Positions 52,820-61,640 of a stretch of 64,000 nt of DNA are shown piece after piece. The translations under genes and the position numbers were made by a program. Numbering within the stretch: position 1 is the stretch's first letter; each line of letters opens with the position of its first letter. This DNA comes from an uncultured Clostridia bacterium (GTDB taxonomy: Bacteria; Bacillota; Clostridia; TANB77; CAG-508): contig CAKPOF010000005.1 of the NCBI GenBank assembly GCA_934169725.1, positions 13,526 to 77,525 on the forward strand. The letters are read 5' to 3'. The notes beneath the pieces are model-generated. The model had not been told where the DNA came from, did no database searches, and saw only the letters and a list, made by a program, of their open reading frames with translations.

Positions 52820-53573
52820 GCTCCCTCCATAACTTATTAAAGTACTGACTAAACTCTGGATCTTCTCTTACGTTTATTGGATTTCTATTTTCTATATTTT
52901 TAAAGTTTATTTTATATATATCTTTTACTCTTCCTGGCCTTTTAGTCAAAACAATAACTCTATCAGACATACTAATAGCTTCTGAAATATCATGTGTTAC
53001 AATTATAGCTGTCATTTTTTCTTTTCTTAGTATTGAATATATATCATTTGTTACCATTATTCTAGTTTGATAATCTAAAGCTGAAAATGCTTCATCTAAT
53101 AATAATATTTTTGGTTTTGTAGCTAAAGTTCTAATTAAAGCTGCTCTCTGTCTCATTCCACCAGATAACTCTGAGGGATATTTATCTTTAAATTCATATA
53201 AGTTATATTTTTTTAATAACTCTTCTACATATATTTTATTTTCCTTATTTAATTTTTTCTTTATTTCTAATCCTAAAACACTATTACTCCATATATTTCT
53301 CCATTCTAATAAACAATCTTTTTGCAACATATACCCTATTTCTTCTGAAACTCCATTTGTTTTTTTATTATCTATGTATATATCACCACTTGTCTTTTTT
53401 TCTAAACCACTAATAATTGATAATAAAGTTGATTTACCACATCCACTTGGACCTATTATAGATACGAATTCACCCTCTTTTACTCTAAAATTAACATTTT
53501 CTAATGCCAAAACTTCACCTTTTTTATTTTGATATTTTTTACTTATGCCCTTTATTTCTAAAATTGAACTCAT
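52803..53573 (-). CDS. ABC transporter ATPase (SsuB/TauB type)
   Basis: Energises the adjacent permease. Walker A IIGPSGCGKSTLLSIISGL, Q loop GYMLQKDCLLEWRN, signature ELSGGMRQRAALIRTLAT, Walker B KILLLDEAFSALD and switch histidine IIVTHDISEAISMSDRV. The YMLQ...LLEWRN form is typical of the SsuB/TauB/ThiZ group. Start ATG 53573: AAAGGTG lies 9 bases upstream; the ATG four codons earlier overlaps that site. About 256 aa. Confidence 0.95.
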   Translation of the reverse strand: MSSILEIKGISKKYQNKKGEVLALENVNFRVKEGEFVSIIGPSGCGKSTLLSIISGLEKKTSGDIYIDNKKTNGVSEEIGYMLQKDCLLEWRNIWSNSVLGLEIKKKLNKENKIYVEELLKKYNLYEFKDKYPSELSGGMRQRAALIRTLATKPKILLLDEAFSALDYQTRIMVTNDIYSILRKEKMTAIIVTHDISEAISMSDRVIVLTKRPGRVKDIYKINFKNIENRNPINVREDPEFSQYFNKLWRELGVDE

Positions 53574-53600
53574 ATTTTCATGCACCTTTACATATATTTA

Positions 53601-53630
53601 GGTTTTTATTAGGTTCAACCTATAAACCAA
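53601..53630. promoter_or_regulatory. Dyad upstream of the ABC operon
   Basis: TAGGTT-C-AACCTA (53610-53622) is a perfect dyad extended by GGTTT.../...AAACC on both sides. It lies about 30 bp before the ATPase gene and is a candidate operator or leader hairpin. Confidence 0.5.
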
Positions 53631-53644
53631 TGTATTACTACATT

Positions 53645-54253
53645 TTATGCAAAACTAACATGAAAAGTTTCTAAATAAATCAATTCCTCTAAAATTGTAT
53701 TTTCTATTTTACGTGATTTATTTATATTTATCAAATTATATCTTAAATTTATTATATTTTTATCACGTGTTACAGTTTTTAATTTTTTCTCCTTTTTATG
53801 GTTATAGATATTATTTTCTAAACATATTACTATAGGAACTATAATTGTTTTTTCAATTTTATCTTTATTACACATGCTTAATATTTGTACACATTTCTTA
53901 AAAATATCATATGGAAGATTTGCATTAATTTTAGGTATATATATAATTAAATAAAAAATCTCTCTGTATTTATGTTTATATATAATCTCCAATTTGTTTA
54001 TATTTTTTTGAAAATTTATATATTTTAATTCTTCTTTTATATATGCATTTTTACTCATAATAAATATATTTATCATTTTTCTTATTCTTTTTTCATCCTT
54101 AAATAGACATTCTATTATATGTTCTATTGGATTATCTTTTTTTACCAATTCGTATTTTTCTGATTCATCATTAATATTTAAATACTTTTCTCTTTTTATT
54201 GTATGAATATAATTAATATAGTCTTTATACGTAAATTTGTATACTACCACCAC
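53645..54253 (-). CDS. Hypothetical protein (202 aa), start uncertain
   Basis: Not recognised. Lysine-, isoleucine- and tyrosine-rich soluble protein (KFTYKDYINYIHTIKREKYL, FYLIIYIPKINANLPYDIF) with central beta and flanking helical character. AAAGGAG is followed at once by GTG GTG GTA GTA TAC, so the usual spacing is not met by any normal start codon; one of the GTGs is assumed. It ends about 70 bp before the ABC operon on the same strand. Confidence 0.65.
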   Translation of the reverse strand: MVVVYKFTYKDYINYIHTIKREKYLNINDESEKYELVKKDNPIEHIIECLFKDEKRIRKMINIFIMSKNAYIKEELKYINFQKNINKLEIIYKHKYREIFYLIIYIPKINANLPYDIFKKCVQILSMCNKDKIEKTIIVPIVICLENNIYNHKKEKKLKTVTRDKNIINLRYNLININKSRKIENTILEELIYLETFHVSFA

Positions 54254-54350
54254 TCCTTTTTTATTTATATATTACCAGGGATTTTTTTGAATATAATTTT
54301 TGAATAAAAAACTTAGATTAAAACTTTTCTTTATTAAACCACAAAAATAG

Positions 54351-54376
54351 CAAAAACACAAGTAAAACTTGTGTTT
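54351..54376. terminator. Terminator of rluB
   Basis: AAAACACAAGT/ACTTGTGTTTT with loop AAA; on the minus strand it directly follows the stop codon of rluB. Confidence 0.78.
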
Positions 54377-55095
54377 TAATTAAATAATATTTTATTTACG
54401 TCGTTTTTCGACAAATATCTCCATTTTCCTAGTTCAATATCTTTTACTCCTATGTCTGCAATCTTACTTCTGTGTAAAGCTAAAACTTTATGTCCTATAG
54501 ATTCACACATTTTTCTAACTTGTCTATTTTTTCCTTCATGTATTACTATTTCTAATCTAGAAATATTTTTTTCTTCATCTGTTTTTAAAATTTTCACTTT
54601 GGCAGGCTTTGTTATATATCCTCCTATATCTATACCTTTGCGCAACTCATCTACTTTTGTTTTTTCTATAATTCCTTTTAATGTAACTGTATATGTTTTA
54701 TTTATTTCATGTTTTGGATGTGTTACTTTATATACAAAGTCACCATCATTTGTTAATATTAAAGCCCCAGATGTATACATATCTAATCTCCCAACAGGAA
54801 CAAGTCTTTCTTTTACTTTTACTAAATCAAGTACAGAATCTCTCTGAAATTGATCCTTTACCGTTGTCACATAACCTATTGGTTTATTTAATAAAATATA
54901 TACTTTTCTTTTTTCTACTTGAACAATTTTATTATTATATTCAATTTCATCCTTTTCTGGATTTACTTTTGTTCCTAATTCTGTAATCAAATTTCCATTT
55001 ACTTTTATTTTACCATTTAATATCAACTCTTCTGATTTTCTTCTAGAAGCAACTCCTGCCTCAGCTAAAAATTTTTGCAATCTAATCTCTTCCAA
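54376..55095 (-). CDS. rluB: RsuA/RluB-family pseudouridine synthase
   Basis: rRNA pseudouridine synthase. N-terminal S4 RNA-binding domain (EIRLQKFLAEAGVASRRKSE, LNGKIKVNG), catalytic LVPVGRLDMYTSGALILTND with the aspartate, HPKHEINKTYTV and IHEGKNRQVRKMCESIGHKV. 239 aa. The family splits into RsuA, RluB, RluE and RluF; Firmicute orthologues are usually called RluB. Lies downstream of rluD on the same strand. Confidence 0.94.
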   Translation of the reverse strand: MEEIRLQKFLAEAGVASRRKSEELILNGKIKVNGNLITELGTKVNPEKDEIEYNNKIVQVEKRKVYILLNKPIGYVTTVKDQFQRDSVLDLVKVKERLVPVGRLDMYTSGALILTNDGDFVYKVTHPKHEINKTYTVTLKGIIEKTKVDELRKGIDIGGYITKPAKVKILKTDEEKNISRLEIVIHEGKNRQVRKMCESIGHKVLALHRSKIADIGVKDIELGKWRYLSKNDVNKILFN

Positions 55096-55188
55096 TTTTA
55101 TCTCCTTTAATCATTGATTGTTACTATCAAAAAATGTATACACTATCTATATTTTTTACTATGCAAATAGGCAATAATCTTATAAACA

Positions 55189-56106
55189 TTATTTTATATT
55201 TCTTTTTCTAGGTTCCAATTCTTTTAAAATTTTTTGAAAATATTCTGGTAATTCTGCTTCTAAATACATATTTTTTCCTGTTGTTGGATGTATAAACTCT
55301 AAACTTTTAGCATGTAAACATTGTCCTTTTTCATTCCATTCATTTTTTCCATTTGAATAAACTTCATCACCTATTACAGGATATCCTATTTGTGATAAAT
55401 GAACTCTAATTTGATGTGTTCTTCCTGTTTCAATATTTACTTCAAGCAATGTATAATTATCATATCTTTGTAATACCTTAAAATGTGTAATTGCCTCTTT
55501 TCCATTTCTTTTTACTGCCATTTTTTTTCTATCTTTTTCGCTTCTTCCTATTGGCATATTTATAGTAGCTTCATTTTCTTTTACTATCCCTCTTACTAAT
55601 GCAATATATGTTTTTTTCACTTCATGATTTTTTATTTGTTCACTTAAATTAATATGTGATTTATCATTTTTAGCAACTACTATTATTCCAGATGTATCTT
55701 TATCCAATCTATGTACAATTCCTGGTCTTATTTCTCCGCCTATCCCTGATAGTGAATCTTTACATATTGCCATAACAGCATTTACTAATGTACCATCTGG
55801 ATTACCATTTGCTGGATGAACAACCATTCCTTTGGGTTTATTTATAACTATAATATCTGCATCTTCATATATAACGTCTAGTGGAATGTTTTCAGCTTTT
55901 AATGAAATTTCTACAGGCTTTTCCTCTTCTATTTGTATTTTATCACCAGTTTGTACCTTATATGAAGTTTTAACCTTTTTTCCATTTACCCATATCTTAC
56001 CATTTGATACTAACCTCTGAATAGCTACTCTGGATAAATCGTCCATTCTTTCTGATAAATATGCATCAATTCTTTTAGAATCTTTTTCTACTTCAAAATA
56101 TTTCAT
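55189..56106 (-). CDS. rluD: RluD-type pseudouridine synthase
   Basis: S4 domain at the N-terminus (KRIDAYLSERMDDLSRVAIQ, LVSNGKIWVNGKKV), then the RluA catalytic core: VIYEDADIIVINKPKGMVVH, RPGIVHRLDKDTSGIIVVAK with the aspartate, KKTYIALVRG, ETGRTHQIRVHLSQIG and YPVIGDEVY. 305 aa. It follows lspA by 24 bp, the classical lspA-rluD pair in Firmicutes. AAAGGG precedes the ATG. Confidence 0.95.
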   Translation of the reverse strand: MKYFEVEKDSKRIDAYLSERMDDLSRVAIQRLVSNGKIWVNGKKVKTSYKVQTGDKIQIEEEKPVEISLKAENIPLDVIYEDADIIVINKPKGMVVHPANGNPDGTLVNAVMAICKDSLSGIGGEIRPGIVHRLDKDTSGIIVVAKNDKSHINLSEQIKNHEVKKTYIALVRGIVKENEATINMPIGRSEKDRKKMAVKRNGKEAITHFKVLQRYDNYTLLEVNIETGRTHQIRVHLSQIGYPVIGDEVYSNGKNEWNEKGQCLHAKSLEFIHPTTGKNMYLEAELPEYFQKILKELEPRKRNIK

Positions 56107-56130
56107 TTTTTACCCTTTCAAAATATATAA

Positions 56131-56619
56131 TTATTTTTTCTTTTCTTTCTTTTTATTAAACAACTCTTCTGAAGAAAATACTGTAAATATTGCAACAAAT
56201 GAAACCCAACCAATTAAAATTGCAATATCTGCTATATTAAATGATGGCAAGTTTTTTATATTAATAAATTCAACAATATTGCCTCTTAAAATTTTATCTA
56301 TAAAATTACTCACTCCACCTCCAAAAGCAAAACTTAGTAATATCTTTGTTTTATTAGTAACAAATTGATTATCACTCTTTAATATACCAAATACAACAAA
56401 TAAAATTGTTAAATTTGTTAATATACTAATTGCTTTTGAAGTTTCCTCATATCCATTATTAGTAATTTGATTTATTTTTAAAGTAATAACGTCAGGTATT
56501 AATATTATCTCTTTATGCTGCATAATTAAACCTTTAGTTATTTGATCAATAATTACAAGTAAAAACACTATAACTCCAATTATAATATTTACTTTATTTA
56601 GCTTTTTCTTCTTTTTCAT
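56131..56619 (-). CDS. lspA: Lipoprotein signal peptidase (SPase II)
   Basis: Cleaves lipoprotein signal peptides after lipid attachment. Four membrane helices; the two catalytic aspartates lie in GGGVSNFIDKILRG and NLPSFNIADIAILIG, and VFLLVIIDQITKGL opens the protein. The usual N-x-GAAW segment is NNGYEETSK, a divergence. The start is ATG 56619, with GAGAGGTG upstream; an in-frame GTG two codons earlier overlaps the site. 162 aa, normal. Next to rluD. Confidence 0.92.
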   Translation of the reverse strand: MKKKKKLNKVNIIIGVIVFLLVIIDQITKGLIMQHKEIILIPDVITLKINQITNNGYEETSKAISILTNLTILFVVFGILKSDNQFVTNKTKILLSFAFGGGVSNFIDKILRGNIVEFINIKNLPSFNIADIAILIGWVSFVAIFTVFSSEELFNKKKEKKK

Positions 56620-56631
56620 ACACACCTCTCA

Positions 56632-58314
56632 TTATGCATTTAATCTTTCATATATTGTAAAATATTTATCCTCATATAATTGTTTATAATTTGCATCTTT
56701 TGTTTTCTTTATTATCATATTAATTTTCGAATTTTTATATGTAATAACATGTGTTATATCATATTTTTTAAACAAATCTTCATAAAAAGTTCCTATACTT
56801 GAAACATTAATAAAATCCATAAAAATATCTTCATCTTTACCACTAAATTCTGGTGCATATAAATCTGCTCTTGAATCTATAAAAACTGGTATACCTCTAT
56901 ATATCATATAACTACCATAATTATATTCATTATAAAATCTTGCTGTTTTCAAATCAATATTTTGTAAAATATAGTCACATCCTTGAACAGGATATGTTGA
57001 TTCATCTATGTATTCATCATTCTTTTTAGGTTCATAAAAATGATAACTTAATGGAAGCATCACAACTATTAATAATACCCAAATTATTTTATTATTACAT
57101 AATTTTTTATCAATTTTTTGTATATCGGCTTTTGTATATATTTCAAATAACTCACAAATCATTTTATTGACAATAAATACCCCCATTATACAAAACATTG
57201 TAAATTGTCTTTTTGATGCTAACATTAAAAAACATAGTCCACCAATCATAAATAAATCTCTTAATTTTATTTTTGTTTTTGTAAATGTTAAAATTGCTAA
57301 TACAATTATAATTGCAACTGATGCATCTGTATCATTAGCTAATGTCATTGGTAAATGTTCATTTATATTTTGAGTTGTATTACCTTGCATTGTTTTATAT
57401 AAATATGTATATGGTGTATCTCCTAGTGGTGTTAATAAGCCTGTGAATCCACATATTACCATTATCATTATCAACCATTTAACATTTTCATTTTTTTCAA
57501 ATTTTATTTTATACGGATTTTTTAAGTTTTCGCTTCTTTTTGTTTCTATCTTCTTGTTTTTCTCTATTATTTCATTTAATTTATTTTCTAAATTAGCTTT
57601 TTTATCAACATTTTTTTCATTTTTAGATAACATTTTAATTCTTAATTTCAATATTTGCATTGTGATTTTTCTATATATTGCTATTTCTGCAGCAATTGCT
57701 ATTATATATTCACCTATATATGGTAAGAATAAAACAAACATAAATGGCCAAACTGCAACATGTAAATTTGCTATTAATATTGAAATTGCTACTATTCCAC
57801 CTGCATATCTCACTTTTTTGGTTTGTAAAAACATTTCAATACAATATATAATCCAAACAAATAAAATAAATGTTAACAATTGTGCTCTTGCTGCTATATA
57901 ATCTCTTAATCCATATATCACCAATACCGTTAAAACAAATGATATACTTTTATTATCTACAATTTTTTTATTAACTACATATAAAGATATTCCTAAAACC
58001 GCTGATAATAAACATGTTGCCACATAAATCCCTGTCATTCCAAATGCTGAATATATAAAATATGTCAACAAATCATATAACCAATGTGGATATGTATATG
58101 CCAAATTCTGATGCCATGAAAAATGATCTTGCATATCAATTCCTGTTTTAGTAATCTGTTCTCCTATTTTTATAGTATAATATGTATCATTTTGTAATGT
58201 TACTGGTGTAATAGCAATACAAAATATTGCTATTGATATTAATACAATTAACTCAAAAATAATTTTTGAGTTAATTTTTATTTTTTTCTCTTTATTTTTT
58301 TGTGTCTTAAACAT
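56632..58314 (-). CDS. Large polytopic membrane protein, possibly GT-C type
   Basis: At least ten transmembrane helices in 560 aa. An early extracytoplasmic loop has NDTYYTIKIGEQITKTGIDM and DHFSWHQNLAYTYPHWLYD, and the soluble C-terminal part includes IPVFIDSRADLYAPEFSG. Acidic residues in the first loop plus many helices resemble GT-C glycosyltransferases or related polymerases, but no defining motif is clear. A charged coiled insertion (about 205-260) lies between helices. It is 13 bp upstream of lspA in the same operon. AGGAGG precedes the ATG. Confidence 0.82.
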   Translation of the reverse strand: MFKTQKNKEKKIKINSKIIFELIVLISIAIFCIAITPVTLQNDTYYTIKIGEQITKTGIDMQDHFSWHQNLAYTYPHWLYDLLTYFIYSAFGMTGIYVATCLLSAVLGISLYVVNKKIVDNKSISFVLTVLVIYGLRDYIAARAQLLTFILFVWIIYCIEMFLQTKKVRYAGGIVAISILIANLHVAVWPFMFVLFLPYIGEYIIAIAAEIAIYRKITMQILKLRIKMLSKNEKNVDKKANLENKLNEIIEKNKKIETKRSENLKNPYKIKFEKNENVKWLIMIMVICGFTGLLTPLGDTPYTYLYKTMQGNTTQNINEHLPMTLANDTDASVAIIIVLAILTFTKTKIKLRDLFMIGGLCFLMLASKRQFTMFCIMGVFIVNKMICELFEIYTKADIQKIDKKLCNNKIIWVLLIVVMLPLSYHFYEPKKNDEYIDESTYPVQGCDYILQNIDLKTARFYNEYNYGSYMIYRGIPVFIDSRADLYAPEFSGKDEDIFMDFINVSSIGTFYEDLFKKYDITHVITYKNSKINMIIKKTKDANYKQLYEDKYFTIYERLNA

Positions 58315-58379
58315 CTATTATCCTCCTATAAATTAAATGTTTTGTTTTTTATAAATACCCCTTTATATTATTATGCAAA

Positions 58380-58436
58380 CCAATGTTATTCCCTCCTGTC
58401 ACCCAGTCTGCTATCAATTGCATTTATCTTATCATA
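58380..58436 (-). promoter_or_regulatory. GC-richer leader of the large membrane protein gene
   Basis: The minus-strand leader contains AGCAGACTGGGTGACAGGAG and GGAATAACATTGG, bounded by TGCAA and TTTGCA, and stands out in base composition. AGGAGGG followed by a TTG-started 6-codon frame is possible. No known riboswitch consensus was recognised. Confidence 0.35.
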
Positions 58437-58463
58437 TGACATTTTTTTTTACAATATTTTAAA

Positions 58464-58599
58464 AGAACAAATAAGAAAATTTTCTTTGATTTATTCTCAC
58501 CCAATTTGAGTTTTCGACTAGAAAGAGAAAATCTCAAAGGGCTAGCGATTATAATTTTTATATAACAGGAAAGGAATGCTTTCCTAGTATATAAAAAAA
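58464..58599 (+). repeat. Structured dispersed repeat, copy D
   Basis: GAACAAATAAGAAAA/TTTTCTTTGATTTATTC stem, then TCACCCAATTTGAGTTTTCG, AGAGAAAATCTCAAAGGGCT, AGCGATTATA and the hairpin AGGAAAGGAATGCTTTCCT with TATATA. It lies 3' of ssb. With the leader region at 58380 it accounts for this 326-bp gap. Confidence 0.8.
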
Positions 58600-58640
58600 A
58601 GTCCTAGAATAATTTATTCCAAAACTTCTTTTCTCTTTAT

Positions 58641-59348
58641 TTATACAGCTTCTTGATTTTCTTCTTCAACTGTATTTTCATTACTATTTTCTTCAATTAC
58701 TTCTAAACTTCCTACAGAAACTTCATATGCTACTCTTGTTTCTACAGTACCATCTTCGTGTTTTTTCTCATAAGTTCTTGATTGAACTCTTCCTACTAAT
58801 TTTATTTGTGCACCTACTTCAAGGTTTTGACAAAATCTTGCATTTCTTCCCCAAGCAATACATGGTATATAATCTGATTTATTATATGCTCTATTTACTG
58901 CTAATAATACATCTGCAATTTCTCTTCCAAATGGTGTTTGTCTATATATTGGTTTTTTACATATATATCCTATTAATACAACTTCGTTTGTTATAATATC
59001 TTTTCTTGAAATTTCATTTTCTTCTTCATTTTTTTCTTCTTCTTCTTCAATAACTTTAACATCTTTAGCAAAAACTGTTAAAATTAATCTATTTTTTTCA
59101 CTCTCATAACTATTGTATGATCTAAATTGACCTTTTACTAATAATTTTCTACCTTCTTGCAAAGTATCCTCATTTATTAATCTTTCTGATATTGTGATTG
59201 GAATTAAATCTGATATTCCACTTAAACGAGGTATTTCTAAATTAAAAATAAAAAATCTCTCTCCATATATTTCATGACTAAATTTTTTTTCTCCTGTAAC
59301 TTTTCCAACTAAAGTTAAATAGTTGTTTTCTAGATAATTTGTATCCAA
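58641..59348 (-). CDS. Single-stranded DNA-binding protein with two OB folds
   Basis: Two OB domains in tandem. The first (about 1-105) has NNYLTLVGKVTGEKKFSHEI and LLVKGQFRSYNSYES. The second (about 118-215) has NEVVLIGYICKKPIYRQTPF, IADVLLAVNRAYNKSDYIPC, IAWGRNARFCQNLEVGAQIK and LVGRVQSRTYEKK, which is closer to canonical SSB. An acidic run of glutamates joins them and the tail is acidic (NTVEEENQEAV) but lacks the DDDIPF-type tip. 235 aa. Probably an accessory SSB. GGAGG lies before the ATG. Confidence 0.9.
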   Translation of the reverse strand: MDTNYLENNYLTLVGKVTGEKKFSHEIYGERFFIFNLEIPRLSGISDLIPITISERLINEDTLQEGRKLLVKGQFRSYNSYESEKNRLILTVFAKDVKVIEEEEEKNEEENEISRKDIITNEVVLIGYICKKPIYRQTPFGREIADVLLAVNRAYNKSDYIPCIAWGRNARFCQNLEVGAQIKLVGRVQSRTYEKKHEDGTVETRVAYEVSVGSLEVIEENSNENTVEEENQEAV

Positions 59349-59462
59349 TTTATCTTCCTCCTTATTTTTTTATTTTATCAATTGTACTTTTTTCACATCT
59401 GTTAACTTACATTACCTATTATACAACATTTTTCCATGTTTGTCTACATAAAAAGTTAAATT

Positions 59463-59495
59463 CGTAACATTTTTGTAATATTTCTGTAACATTTT
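59463..59495. repeat. Three 11-bp tandem repeats upstream of ssb
   Basis: CGTAACATTTT, TGTAATATTTC, TGTAACATTTT in a row, about 115 bp upstream of the ssb start and just after the stop of the next gene. An 11-bp period places equal bases on one DNA face. Confidence 0.5.
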
Positions 59496-59511
59496 TGTCT
59501 TTTTTCCTCTT

Positions 59512-60003
59512 TTATAGATAATATATTGAAAAAATAGAAGCTATTGCTAATAAATTTTGAATGTTTTTAAATTTGTATAACTTTATTTCATATTCTCCCA
59601 ATTCTATTTTTTTCCCTTCCAAATTCTCTATATTTCGTTGTATTGCTACTATTGCTTTTTCATCTTGTACACTTGATATTGTTATTGTTGCTTTTTGATT
59701 CAATCCAAATGTTACACATTTAACTTTTTTGTTTGGTAATATTTCCATAGTATTAGTGATATCAGAATTTATAATTATATATTCACAACTTCTGCATATT
59801 TTTTCTACGATATCTTTTTGATTTTTATCTACATCTATTTCTTTACAAAATACAATTGTTTCAAAAACTATATTCTTCATATTTGATATATTTTTAGAAT
59901 GTATATTTATCAACTTTAAATCTTCTCTTTTAGTTATTTTCATCACATTTTGCTTTATATTTTCAAACTCTAAATTATTTGCAAAAATACCAATAAAATG
60001 CAT
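59512..60003 (-). CDS. Hypothetical protein (163 aa), partly Mur ligase-like
   Basis: Not firmly recognised. VKCVTFGLNQKATITISSVQ and AIVAIQRNIENLEGKKIELG resemble a piece of Mur-ligase central/C-terminal domains, but the ATP-binding loop is absent. An early open frame starts at 60045 without a ribosome binding site. AGGAGA lies 9 bases before ATG 60003 (MHFIGIFANN), which I choose. A hydrophobic C-terminal helix (NLLAIASIFSIYYL) may touch the membrane. Follows the deacetylase gene on the same strand. Confidence 0.68.
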   Translation of the reverse strand: MHFIGIFANNLEFENIKQNVMKITKREDLKLINIHSKNISNMKNIVFETIVFCKEIDVDKNQKDIVEKICRSCEYIIINSDITNTMEILPNKKVKCVTFGLNQKATITISSVQDEKAIVAIQRNIENLEGKKIELGEYEIKLYKFKNIQNLLAIASIFSIYYL

Positions 60004-60065
60004 TCCACTATATCTCCTAAAAAAATCTATTTTTATTTTTCCCATTATTGGTAATTATATACACA

Positions 60066-60839
60066 TTAATTTTTATTTTGTTTTCCATTTACATCTATTA
60101 TATAATTATCTTTATATATTAACTCAGATACTTTGACAATTTCCAGATTTTTTTGTTTTATATTTTTTATCAACATATCTAAACTGTCTGCTGTATGTTT
60201 TGTGCCATTGTGCATTAATATAATATCACCAGATGTTATTTTTTCTTTTATTCTATTCCACATTTCATCTCCACTAATTCCTGTATAATCCAATGTGTCC
60301 AAACTCCACTGTATTGTATAATACCCTTTATCCTGTGCTGCTTTAATTACTGTATTATTATATTCCCCATATGGTGCTCTATATAAATTTGTTCTTTTTC
60401 CTATGATTTTTTCAATCTTTTTATTACTATTTTCTAATTCTTCAATATTTTTTTCATAACTTAAATTATTTACATGTGGATGTGTATCACTATGAGTTCC
60501 TATCTCATGACCATTTTCATATATCTTCTTAACAGCTTCTGGATTTTTTTCAATCCAATCTCCAACCATAAAAAAAGTAACCTTTATATTATTTGTATTC
60601 AAAGTATTTAAAATGCTATCAATATCATCTGCATTCCAAGCACAATTTATTGTTAATGCTACTTTATTTTCACTTGTATTTACACTATATATTGGCAACA
60701 TTTTTTCATTTTCTGAACTAACTTGTTGAAGTTCCCTATTTCCATTTGTCAACACATCTGCAATACAAAATAATAAAACTACAGTTATAATTGATATAAA
60801 ATATGTATATATTTTTTGTTTGTTAAATACAATAAACAT
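60066..60839 (-). CDS. PdaB-like polysaccharide deacetylase
   Basis: One N-terminal membrane anchor (about 10-28), then a NodB fold: KVALTINCAWNADDIDSILN (motif 1 region), KVTFFMVGDWIEKNPE, motif 2 GHEIGTHSDTHPHV, motif 3 LYRAPYGEYNN and GDIILMHNG. Motif 1 of active NodB enzymes is TFDD; here the aspartates are replaced (TINC), as in some sporulation PdaB relatives. The two histidines of motif 2 are kept. Catalysis may be altered or lost. It is followed by the unknown gene at 59512 and preceded by cwlD. 257 aa. Confidence 0.88.
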   Translation of the reverse strand: MFIVFNKQKIYTYFISIITVVLLFCIADVLTNGNRELQQVSSENEKMLPIYSVNTSENKVALTINCAWNADDIDSILNTLNTNNIKVTFFMVGDWIEKNPEAVKKIYENGHEIGTHSDTHPHVNNLSYEKNIEELENSNKKIEKIIGKRTNLYRAPYGEYNNTVIKAAQDKGYYTIQWSLDTLDYTGISGDEMWNRIKEKITSGDIILMHNGTKHTADSLDMLIKNIKQKNLEIVKVSELIYKDNYIIDVNGKQNKN

Positions 60840-60926
60840 ATAAATCCTCCTATTGTTATTCCTACTAAAATATATGTTTATTTTATAATTTTTATACCTT
60901 TAAATTAATTATCAATTATAACTTTT

Positions 60927-61640
60927 TTATTTACAAAAATAATCTATTATTCCGTTGTAAATTCCCCATGCTAATTTTTCTTGATAACTATCTTTTAATA
61001 ATTCTTTTTCTTCTTGTGGATTAGAAAGAAATCCACATTCAACTATACTTATTGGAATATCAACATGTTTCATAATATACACCTTATCTAATTTCATTGG
61101 AATTCTTTTATTCTCTTTTTGAATGGTTTCATTTAAATTACCTTGTATTTTTTCAGCTAATATCTTACTATTTTCATTTTTAGAATTGAAAAAACATTGC
61201 CATCCATAATATTGCGATTGTGGAATTTTATTTAAATGTATTGAAATAAATATGTCTGCTGAAGATTCATTTCCTATTTTTACTCTATTATGTATATCTG
61301 ATATCTTTTTTTCTTTTAATGTTTTCACATTCAAATCATATATTGCACTTTCATCACTTCTTGTTAATATTACATTACACCCACTTTGTTCTAACAATTT
61401 TTGAACCTTTAAGGTTATTTTTAAATTCGTTTCTGCTTCTGTTGTTCCATTTGAACTTTGAGCACCTTCATCTGGAGTTCCATGCCCTGCATCCAAGACA
61501 ATAGTCTTACCTGCTATAGGCAATGACATCACTTGTACTGCATCTCCAATATTTTGTTTTCTTTCTTTTGTACTTACATATATTGTACTTGTTATTATAG
61601 CTAAACTCATAATTAATACTTTTTTCATAATTTTATTCAT
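60927..61640 (-). CDS. cwlD: N-acetylmuramoyl-L-alanine amidase CwlD
   Basis: Amidase_3 enzyme for spore cortex muramic delta-lactam, acting before PdaA (18660). Zinc site: IVLDAGHGTPDEGAQSSNGT, the E of TEAETNLKI, and DIFISIHLNKIPQ; the catalytic glutamate lies in ISIVECGFLSNPQEEKEL. N-terminal membrane anchor (about 5-22). 237 aa is the normal CwlD length. GAGGT lies 7 bases before ATG 61640. Confidence 0.94.
   Translation of the reverse strand: MNKIMKKVLIMSLAIITSTIYVSTKERKQNIGDAVQVMSLPIAGKTIVLDAGHGTPDEGAQSSNGTTEAETNLKITLKVQKLLEQSGCNVILTRSDESAIYDLNVKTLKEKKISDIHNRVKIGNESSADIFISIHLNKIPQSQYYGWQCFFNSKNENSKILAEKIQGNLNETIQKENKRIPMKLDKVYIMKHVDIPISIVECGFLSNPQEEKELLKDSYQEKLAWGIYNGIIDYFCK

Noticed and set aside
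53586..53644. TPP or other known riboswitch before the SsuABC-type operon
   Set aside because: The gap is only about 70 bases and shows none of the conserved TPP segments; only a dyad is present.
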